Assembly: GCA_002292345.1 (NCBI GenBank)
Contig: DBBT01000138.1
Span: 7,021-20,338, forward strand
Source of the DNA: Opitutia bacterium UBA977
Lineage (GTDB): Bacteria; Verrucomicrobiota; Verrucomicrobiia; Opitutales; Coraliomargaritaceae
Reading direction: 5' to 3'
DNA length: 13,318 bases
Positions within the stretch are counted from its first letter, which is position 1. Each line of letters begins with the position of its first letter. Made by a program: the position numbers and the translations under genes. Under the pieces are notes generated by a model that was given only the letters and a program-made list of their open reading frames with translations, was not told the DNA's origin and searched no databases. Shown one piece after another: positions 1 to 6,735 of the stretch.

Positions 1-908
1 GGATCCTCGGTCACATCGAGATACTTAAGCAGACGGCCGACATAGTAGTCCAACTCCTCGACCATCGCACAATAAAATGGGTTGGATTGCCCCTCACCTG
101 TCCACTCAGCAGGATTTTCCGGCAGTTCGACGCCGAGTTTCTTAACATACTTCTGCAGCAACGCTTCGCTTCGCGTATGGATCGGCGTATGCACCAGCCA
201 AGTCGCATAATAGAGGAAGAACGGTTGATCCGCGTGCTCCGCGATGAACTGCATGGCGTCTTCACTGTTCTGATGATAAGGGAAACCATTCTCATCCAAC
301 CGGTAAGGATCGCCCTCCTCGGCCGTAGCAAAGCCTGTCATGCGATGTGGGCGCATCCGTGCCGTGGTGCCGAGGTTGTGCCGTGTCCAATCAAAGCCCT
401 GATCCTCGGGCTGCGGATACGCATTATGATTAATCGCCATATGCCACTTTCCGCAATGCCCGGTCGCATAGCCATTCTGCTGCAGCACACGCGCCAGCGT
501 CAGTTCGCCCTCTGGCATGCGTCCGCTATACCAAGGTGGCATCATACGGTGCAGCTCCTTGTTATACGGAGTCGGTGGCCCACCGCCCACAACGTGTGTC
601 TTCTGCGCACGCGCCGGATGGTTGCCACTCATAATCGCACATCGCGTCGGGGCACACGTCGGCGCCGGCGAATACGCCTGCCAAAACAGCACGCCCTCTT
701 TGGCCAGCGCATCGATATTAGGCGTCTCCATCGGCGAGGGCTCGTCGATGTCGTAGCATTTCACATCTTGCCAGCCAAGGTCATCGGTCAGCAGCAAAAT
801 TACATTTGGCTGCGCAGGCCGCGGCGCCTCAGTCGCAGCACACAACGGTGCAGACAAAGCAGCCGTAGCCAACACAACACAGATTATAGCAAATTTAGAG
901 CAATTCAT
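1..908 (-). CDS. S1-family (formylglycine-dependent) sulfatase, C-terminus beyond left edge
   Basis: Hydrolyses sulfate esters, here probably on polysaccharide sugars in the periplasm or outside the cell. Reading the minus strand from the ATG at 906-908 gives 302 residues with no stop before the edge; family members are usually about 450-600 residues, so the C-terminal part is missing. Residues 1 to about 25 form a signal peptide (hydrophobic IICVVLATAALSA). The metal-binding Asp pair is D42-D43 in LLTDDLGW. The maturation motif C-x-P-x-R is CAPTR at 85-89, with Cys85 expected to become formylglycine. GHCGKWH (K154, H156) and VHTP (H240) match further active-site blocks. The start is supported by the signal peptide; a GAGGTGG lies 13 bases upstream, rather far. 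The gene follows the fusion enzyme by 130 bases with no clear terminator between, so co-transcription is likely. The sulfated sugar cannot be read from this sequence. Confidence 0.93.
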   Translation of the reverse strand, partial: MNCSKFAIICVVLATAALSAPLCAATEAPRPAQPNVILLLTDDLGWQDVKCYDIDEPSPMETPNIDALAKEGVLFWQAYSPAPTCAPTRCAIMSGNHPARAQKTHVVGGGPPTPYNKELHRMMPPWYSGRMPEGELTLARVLQQNGYATGHCGKWHMAINHNAYPQPEDQGFDWTRHNLGTTARMRPHRMTGFATAEEGDPYRLDENGFPYHQNSEDAMQFIAEHADQPFFLYYATWLVHTPIHTRSEALLQKYVKKLGVELPENPAEWTGEGQSNPFYCAMVEELDYYVGRLLKYLDVTED

Positions 909-1038
909 CGCTATTACTGAACCACCTCAGATCGCAACTGCAAGCAGTATGTTAAAACTAACAATAGCACTATTTAAAAAGAACGCAGGCCGATCAACTA
1001 GCGTTTATTCACAAATGCCTTCCCTGCCTCAGCCAACT

Positions 1039-4000
1039 CTAATTCGCGGTGAAGCCAATCACTCGCAACGCCGTGCCACCAGGCTGAATACGTCCTGCCC
1101 GATTCTCCAAAATCTCCAATTCGAGAGTATGTTCACCTGCTGGCAACTCATTGAAAAACATTACAGTCATGGGATAGTTAAAGCCACTGAAACGATGCAG
1201 CGTATCGATCTCTTTGCTGTGCTGGCCATCCACTGTGCAGCGGATGATGCCCGAATCTTTTCCTGCCAGTAGATAGGCGCCAATCGCTGTACCGCTAAAC
1301 TCAATCGTCAGCTTGGCGTGCGCCGCAGCGCTATAAATCATCGGCATCTGCTTGAATCTAGCTCGCACGGCGCCGCTTTTTGACTGTTTCCAGTTTGGTA
1401 CACCCACCTGCCAATTGGCGTCTGTTTTAATATCGGCAAACGGCAGAAAACGCCCGTTGACGTAGCTGTTGCTATCAATCGCTGCGACCACTGGATGGTC
1501 CTGCGGCTTGGCATTAGACGGTAATGGCGTCGCCCATTCTTTAAGGAGGGCATTCGCGATCATGGTCGCGCACATGGTGTTACCGTAGTCGTTGGGATGC
1601 ACACCACCGAATTGCTGCCAATCCATTTTTTCAGCTGTTATGAGATCCGCCAACTCCTGCGCCAAATGATTGACTGATACACCGTAGTGTTGCGCCACCT
1701 TACTGTGTGCGGCCACCGATGGCGGCGTCTGCCCCTTTTGTAACTTACCGAGGATATTCGGATTCACAAAATGAGTCATTACAATGTCGACCTTGGGGTT
1801 ATACTGCCGCGCCTGGGCAATGATGCCCTCCATGCCACGCAGTGCCCCACTAGCATCCTGATACGCGTCTTGATCGTCATTCACGGCGAACTCGACAAAC
1901 AACATATCCAGCGGACCTTGGCTCAACACGTCTCGCTGTAAACGAAAGGCACCCGTGTCTGAACAGGTCGAGCTGATGCCTGCCTGGGTAAAGGTGAATA
2001 CTGTATCCGGAAAGCGGTTACGCAACATAGCGCAGACTTTGGGGCGATAGCCATTCATCTCGGTAATCGAACCACCAATAAAGGCGACATGGCCGCGCTT
2101 GTTCTGTTCGAATTGAATGCGGCTATTGTTGAAATTACCGCGTAAGGTAAAGTTGTCGTCACTGACAATTTCCTCGGCACTGAGCGCTGCCTTGCCGCCA
2201 CTGTGGCGCAGCACAAAATCAACAATTGGTTGCGGGTCTTTCAAGGAGTGCGGATGGTGGCCGACGCTCGGCTTATGGATCACTTCGAAAGTGCCACCCA
2301 ACTTTTTGTAGCGCGCTTCAGCGATGGCGGTATTTTCTGCCACTGGCACGACCTCGTCCACATCGCCAACGACATGCAGTATTGGGATACCAGCCTTGGC
2401 AATGGCAGTCAGATTATCCAGTGGATTGCCTTGATAGGCCATCGCCTGACTCTCGGTCATTTTATATTGCTTAAGGCAGTTTTTCCAGTCGTTCGGACTG
2501 CCGACACCACTGCCCTTACCACCGGGCCAGCTCTTGAAATCCATCACCGGCGCATCGGCATAGATTGCCGCCACTTTCTCAGGATTGGCCGCCGCCCAAT
2601 TATAAACAATCAACCCGCCCCGCGACATGCCTTCCAACACTGCACGGTCGGCGAAAAGGTGCTCAAAGCGTAAATAATCATAAAAATCATCCCAGCGTTT
2701 AAGTGCTGCTGGACTACCTAAGAGACCAGTCACTTTACAATAAACGACGTGATAGCCTTGCTCCAGCATCGCGATGTCAAACTGCGGTTGATGGCCCCAG
2801 AAAACCGCGCGCCACACCCATGGCTTGCCGTCGGCGACCTGCTTCGGCACCACGACCCGGTTGCCACCATTCACATACATGTCGAAGCCATGCCACTGCT
2901 GCAGTTGCCCCGGAAACGGACCTTCATGAGGCGCGGCAGTCTGCTTGACGCCATTCTTCGAAATCTCGACGACTTCGGCAGTCGACATATTTTCGAGCGC
3001 AAACACAACCTGCCGATCCGCATCCAGAATCTTGAGCGTAAACGGATCTAAACGCACGCCATCGCCTCCAGTACGATTAAAGACTTTTATTGTATCAATC
3101 TTATGGATACTGCCCAGATTGACTTCCCACCAGGGGTTTGCTTCGGTGGCAGTGTGCGTGACCGATCCCTTCGTGTAGTCGCCGTCGGTCTTGCCATCGA
3201 CCGCCAGAGCAGGCACACCTCCAAAGACAGCCGAGCTTGCAGATGCAGCTCGATTGAGCGCGATATTTTGCCCACCCGCAGTGACCTGCACCTCCGCCAA
3301 CGACAGAATGCGTTCCATGCCGGGTAATTCGATGCGGACGATTTGCCCCTTGGTTGCAGACAACGCCACAGCCTTTGTCGGTGTTGCGACCGCAGGTTTC
3401 GCTGTGGCCTTAGCCGCCTCGGGATAGTAGAATTGATGGCCAGCTAAACGAACGCTCTTGTCGTTCAATCCGAATGCATTCCGGTTCGCAGCACTGACGG
3501 GGATTGGCGCAATGCTCAGGTCCGCATGCTTCAATGCCACCGGTGTAAAGGTGGCCGTATCGCCTGCCTTTAGAGCCACCTGATAGAAGCCATCCGCGGT
3601 CTTTTCAACCACGCCGCGTTTCGCCTGCTTGCCATTGATGGTTATGATCGGCTTCGAGATATCGGTCTGCACCTGACAGGGCGAGCCGATCAGGCTTTGC
3701 ACGCTGACAAACTGGGTGACGCCACCCTTCTTCTTGGCGCTGACCAAAAACGCTCCCTCGGTGCGCAGTTGATGAAACGCCACATCTGACCATGCCTTCG
3801 GTGAGCCGTTAAACACGCGAATTTTGCCGCCCCAACTCTGTAGCAGCATATCGTGCACACTGCTGGCAAACGACAGCGGTGTTTCGATCACTGGGTTGCC
3901 TTCGGCATACATTGTGGTCGGAGAAATGTTCTTATGATTGATCAGGAAATCCAGATAATAGGCGGCCTTTTCAGTCGCGCCCAGTCGTGCATACATAGAC

Positions 4001-5802
4001 GCTGCACCGGTCGCGGTGTAGCCCGTAACTGCCATCGCCTGGTCTTTTTGCACCCCGTAAATACTCACATCCAACCAGTGGTCGAGCGAGGTGCGCAGCA
4101 TCTGTGCATCTGCTGGATTCTCCGGCGTGATCTCCGACAAGGGAAAGAACGGCAGCAAGTGCGAATAGTGCCGATGCGGCTTCTCAAAGGGGATCGTCTT
4201 TCCAATTCGCAGACCGTTTCCATCGACCTGATACTCCACCAGATGGTCGAGTATGTTCTGCCACTCGGCTGCTAGCGGATCGTTCAATTTGTGTTCGGCA
4301 TTGATATCGAGCAAGGTGCCGCAGGCCCATCGCAATAGGCCGATGGTGAAGTTAACGTCCTGACCGTGTCCGCTGGGATATTCGGGCGACCAACTCATCT
4401 TAATATGGATCTTGCCGTCGTCCGACTGCACGGGGTTTTCCCGTAGATAATTTAGGTAGCCGTTAACGTTTTTACGCAGCAACGGAAACAGTCCGTCGCG
4501 CATACGTTCACGATCGCCCGCGTATTCGCAATGCAACCAGTAGTTATGTAACACCCACGCCAACATGTCTGGCGTTTTCGCATTATCAAACGACAGACAG
4601 TCCTGCGGAAACAGCGCACCTAGCGCCATGCTGTCTTGCCAACGCTCCGGCACATTCTTGCTCAAGTTAAACGCATACTTATCCAGATTATTGACCAACG
4701 ATTCGCCGACCGACATACGGTTGGCGGTCAGGTGCGTCCAATAGATCAGCTGCACGTTCAAATCGCCCCACACCATTGGCCAGAAAGTGTAGTGATACCA
4801 CGGCCCCATCACATCGAGAATCGGGCCGTCCTGACTCATCGCCGAGCCCAACTTGTACATTTGAATCCAATAAAAGGCTTCCTTCTCAGCATCGTTAATC
4901 GTCAGGAAACTTTGCGGATAATAGTCATGCCACCACTGGCGATGACTGGCAACAAACTCCCCCGCCTGCAGTGATTTTTTTGCCTGATTCAAATTGGTCT
5001 GCACCGTCGCTAAACTGTTTCTCTCAGGGAAGCTGTGATGCACGCTCGCGAGCAACACCTGCTTACCGCCAGCATCACCCAATGTTTCCCAACCAGTGGT
5101 CGTTTCCCCACGATGCGCATGCAGCGCTTGCAGGCAGAAATTAATGCCATCGATTTTACTCAACACGGGCTCTGGTGGCAGCGGATACGGCGCGGTACGC
5201 ATCGCATCCCAAGTTCCGCCCTTTGGTCCGCCGCCGCGTTCCAAGGTATTACGCACCGATGATTTTGCCTGCTCAGGATGCCAAGAAATTTGAATCGACT
5301 CCCCTGCCGAAGCGTCTGTTTCAAAGTAGATCACATCGCTGGTTCGCTGCGTCAAGCCACGTACCTGATAGGAGCCCTTGGTGGTCTTGATGGTTCCCAC
5401 AAGTTCTGCATTCCAGAGGTCTAAGCGTAAATCCACCTCGGTGATATCGCCCTGCGAAGTCACATTGAAATGACCGAGTGGTAGACGGCAGCGGTAAATC
5501 CATAAATGCTGCGCACCCTCGTGCGGCAGGCGATGGTCGTAGTAATCATGCCGCCCTGTAAAGATTGAGATCACATTCTTCGCCGAGCCCTTTGCCTGAT
5601 AAAAGGTGAAGCCCACAGTACCATTCCCGGTGTAGGGCGCCACTTCCCAGCGATTGGGGATTCGGTCCCACATCATGTCGTGGTTGCCCAGGAAGGCTTT
5701 ATAATCGATCTCCTGACGAGGAGTGGCATCCACACAGACCGGCGCAGCAACCAACCCTAGGGTCATCGTCGATAGAAACAGATTTAATACTTTATATTTC
5801 AT
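1039..5802 (-). CDS. Secreted four-module enzyme: GH95-like glycosidase, fucolectin/F5-8-type binding domain, alpha/beta-hydrolase esterase, SGNH esterase
   Basis: 1587 residues. Signal peptide about 1-26. A GH95-like alpha-L-fucosidase/alpha-L-galactosidase region spans about 38-755; the family signature HRHYSH is at 543-548, the probable general acid is E474 in WSPEYP, and WGDLNVQ (345-351) matches the NxN block. An Ala/Pro/Thr linker (about 792-819) leads to a discoidin-fold domain (about 825-950) with AVDG, NPWWEVNLG and RLDPFTLK (917-924); the last fits the RxDx4K part of the F-type-lectin fucose site, but the His is not at the usual spacing. An alpha/beta hydrolase follows (about 955-1200): nucleophile S1060 in GMSRGG, acid probably D1149, His near 1182-1183. 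Next is an SGNH esterase (about 1215-1420): S1245 in GGSITE, G1275, N1308, H1402. A C-terminal beta domain fills about 1440-1587. The probable role is deacylation plus exo-cleavage of a decorated fucose- or galactose-containing glycan. The start overlaps the preceding rsuA remnant by ATGA, suggesting coupled translation. DUF5703-type naming of the first domain is possible. Confidence 0.88.
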   Translation of the reverse strand: MKYKVLNLFLSTMTLGLVAAPVCVDATPRQEIDYKAFLGNHDMMWDRIPNRWEVAPYTGNGTVGFTFYQAKGSAKNVISIFTGRHDYYDHRLPHEGAQHLWIYRCRLPLGHFNVTSQGDITEVDLRLDLWNAELVGTIKTTKGSYQVRGLTQRTSDVIYFETDASAGESIQISWHPEQAKSSVRNTLERGGGPKGGTWDAMRTAPYPLPPEPVLSKIDGINFCLQALHAHRGETTTGWETLGDAGGKQVLLASVHHSFPERNSLATVQTNLNQAKKSLQAGEFVASHRQWWHDYYPQSFLTINDAEKEAFYWIQMYKLGSAMSQDGPILDVMGPWYHYTFWPMVWGDLNVQLIYWTHLTANRMSVGESLVNNLDKYAFNLSKNVPERWQDSMALGALFPQDCLSFDNAKTPDMLAWVLHNYWLHCEYAGDRERMRDGLFPLLRKNVNGYLNYLRENPVQSDDGKIHIKMSWSPEYPSGHGQDVNFTIGLLRWACGTLLDINAEHKLNDPLAAEWQNILDHLVEYQVDGNGLRIGKTIPFEKPHRHYSHLLPFFPLSEITPENPADAQMLRTSLDHWLDVSIYGVQKDQAMAVTGYTATGAASMYARLGATEKAAYYLDFLINHKNISPTTMYAEGNPVIETPLSFASSVHDMLLQSWGGKIRVFNGSPKAWSDVAFHQLRTEGAFLVSAKKKGGVTQFVSVQSLIGSPCQVQTDISKPIITINGKQAKRGVVEKTADGFYQVALKAGDTATFTPVALKHADLSIAPIPVSAANRNAFGLNDKSVRLAGHQFYYPEAAKATAKPAVATPTKAVALSATKGQIVRIELPGMERILSLAEVQVTAGGQNIALNRAASASSAVFGGVPALAVDGKTDGDYTKGSVTHTATEANPWWEVNLGSIHKIDTIKVFNRTGGDGVRLDPFTLKILDADRQVVFALENMSTAEVVEISKNGVKQTAAPHEGPFPGQLQQWHGFDMYVNGGNRVVVPKQVADGKPWVWRAVFWGHQPQFDIAMLEQGYHVVYCKVTGLLGSPAALKRWDDFYDYLRFEHLFADRAVLEGMSRGGLIVYNWAAANPEKVAAIYADAPVMDFKSWPGGKGSGVGSPNDWKNCLKQYKMTESQAMAYQGNPLDNLTAIAKAGIPILHVVGDVDEVVPVAENTAIAEARYKKLGGTFEVIHKPSVGHHPHSLKDPQPIVDFVLRHSGGKAALSAEEIVSDDNFTLRGNFNNSRIQFEQNKRGHVAFIGGSITEMNGYRPKVCAMLRNRFPDTVFTFTQAGISSTCSDTGAFRLQRDVLSQGPLDMLFVEFAVNDDQDAYQDASGALRGMEGIIAQARQYNPKVDIVMTHFVNPNILGKLQKGQTPPSVAAHSKVAQHYGVSVNHLAQELADLITAEKMDWQQFGGVHPNDYGNTMCATMIANALLKEWATPLPSNAKPQDHPVVAAIDSNSYVNGRFLPFADIKTDANWQVGVPNWKQSKSGAVRARFKQMPMIYSAAAHAKLTIEFSGTAIGAYLLAGKDSGIIRCTVDGQHSKEIDTLHRFSGFNYPMTVMFFNELPAGEHTLELEILENRAGRIQPGGTALRVIGFTAN

Positions 5803-6218
5803 AGCTTACGAGATAGAACGACACGATACACTTTCTGACAATTATTTGATGGTCGTATAGTATCAAAGATCCAACGACCATCATCAGTGATCAGCACTAA
5901 ACCATTGGTATCGACATCCAAGCGCCCTGCCACATACAATTCTGAGACCTTCTCGATCTGCAAGGAATTAAAGAGCGACGGATAGCCTTCATCGACATTC
6001 GAGCAAGTCGTGCCCAAGGATTTATGCATCAGCAGGTAACGAAATTCCCGAGCCTGCAAGCATTCGCCATTGAGCGTGATCGTATTATTCTCAAGCACCT
6101 GTATAGCCTCATTCATGACCGCTGCACCATTGACCCTAAGCTGGCCAGCATGTATCAATTGAATAGCCTCGTCCTTGCTGTATTCGGTGCTTTTACTAAC
6201 AAATTTATCTAGGCGCAT
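5799..6218 (-). pseudogene. rsuA: Truncated RsuA-family 16S rRNA pseudouridine synthase
   Basis: RsuA-type enzymes convert a uridine of 16S rRNA to pseudouridine; E. coli RsuA is about 231 residues, while this frame holds 139. Starting at the ATG of MRLDKF (6216-6218), the S4 RNA-binding domain covers about residues 1-58. The catalytic core follows with the conserved GRLDVDTNGL containing the catalytic Asp, then the frame ends just after KVYRVVLSRKL. The C-terminal half, including the RYHQVKRM-like region, is absent and was not seen elsewhere in the window. The loop normally reading NKPxG is HKSLG, two changes at usually conserved positions, consistent with decay. The TGA (5799-5801) overlaps the ATG of the fusion enzyme as ATGA, so the break lies at the new neighbour's start. 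A TTG further upstream (6290) keeps the frame open, but the family N-terminus favours 6218. It is unlikely to be an active enzyme. Confidence 0.85.
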
Positions 6219-6366
6219 GAGACGCTCATTAAGTTCAACAGCCACCGAAGGGGTCAACGCAAAGCGTGCAGATCGTCTGCTTTCCGCCAACTCAGGACTT
6301 GCCAGCTAGCTAGCCCTACGGCGGACAAAGCGGCAAGAGCACTGCTTCGACTGCTCGATTGATCGG

Positions 6367-6416
6367 GATGGTTGGGTCACAAGAAGGCACAAGAAACCAC
6401 AAGAAATCGAACCATC
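6367..6416. repeat. Three CACAAGAA direct repeats at 10-bp period inside an inverted repeat
   Basis: CACAAGAA occurs at 6378-6385, 6388-6395 and 6398-6405, exactly one helical turn apart. The block is flanked by GATGGTT (6367-6373) and its reverse complement AACCATC (6410-6416). Helically phased direct repeats upstream of a promoter are typical of activator sites. The block could instead belong to a repeat family dispersed in the genome; the window cannot decide. Confidence 0.6.
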
Positions 6417-6432
6417 TAAAAGTCAGCCTTTG

Positions 6433-6438
6433 TATAAT
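6433..6438 (+). promoter_or_regulatory. Candidate -10 box (TATAAT) for the GH31 transcript
   Basis: A perfect TATAAT on the plus strand sits 28 bases after the last CACAAGAA copy. The positions expected for a -35 box (about 6410-6415, AACCAT) fit the consensus poorly, as expected if a bound activator compensates. It would give a 5' leader of nearly 290 bases before GH31. The region is AT-rich, so a chance match is quite possible. Confidence 0.3.
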
Positions 6439-6735
6439 TTTTGTAGTTATAAAGATTAGCTAGAATCTCTCCGCCACAGCCTTCGGTTAGATCTGGGTGG
6501 TGAACTCGTTTTTGAATTCTTAGCCTGTCGCAGCGTCGAACCACAATCTAAGGCACCTTCCCTTGCCGAAGAGGCGCCCCACATTCAGTATTAATAAGCT
6601 AACTATATAAGGAAAAAGAATATCTATAAAGATATGCCCTGACGAAAAGTCCTAGTATCCCGCAAAATACGAATTCAAGGTTTACAAAAAGATGTTAGTA
6701 TTCAACAACTATGCCACTATTTTTAAAAACAATCG

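Larger units (their letters stand above)
6219..6735. other. Divergent non-coding region between rsuA remnant and GH31
   Basis: No convincing gene was found in these 517 bases. Contents seen: the palindrome GCTAGCTAGC at 6305-6314; an inverted repeat GATGGTT/AACCATC (6367-6373 and 6410-6416) enclosing three CACAAGAA copies; a TATAAT at 6433-6438; and an AT-rich stretch at about 6590-6735 leading into GH31. The minus strand around 6410-6490 can be read as a short open peptide without a start, which may be a coding remnant or chance. No Shine-Dalgarno-like site precedes the GH31 ATG. The region presumably holds promoters in both directions: the fusion gene has no intergenic space of its own, so its promoter must lie here or inside the rsuA remnant. 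Confidence 0.6.

Noticed and set aside
1..6. GGATCC at the first six bases as a cloning or assembly boundary
   Set aside because: The same hexamer also occurs near 10914 and 12727 and the sulfatase frame runs straight to the edge, so this is probably chance.
87..920. 277-residue plus-strand open frame across the sulfatase
   Set aside because: The minus strand of the same bases encodes all main sulfatase motifs (DD, CAPTR, GKWH) in one frame. The plus frame is rich in Arg and His with no recognisable domain and is a shadow.
920..1038. Terminator between the fusion gene and the sulfatase
   Set aside because: There is a short T run on the minus strand but no stable stem before it, so read-through is more likely.
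3853..4275. 140-residue plus-strand open frame inside the fusion enzyme
   Set aside because: It is opposite the GH95 HRHYSH region, whose minus-strand frame is clearly the coding one.
6218..6290. Upstream TTG start extending the rsuA remnant by 24 residues
   Set aside because: RsuA-family proteins begin at or near MRLDKF, and the extension has no similarity to the family.
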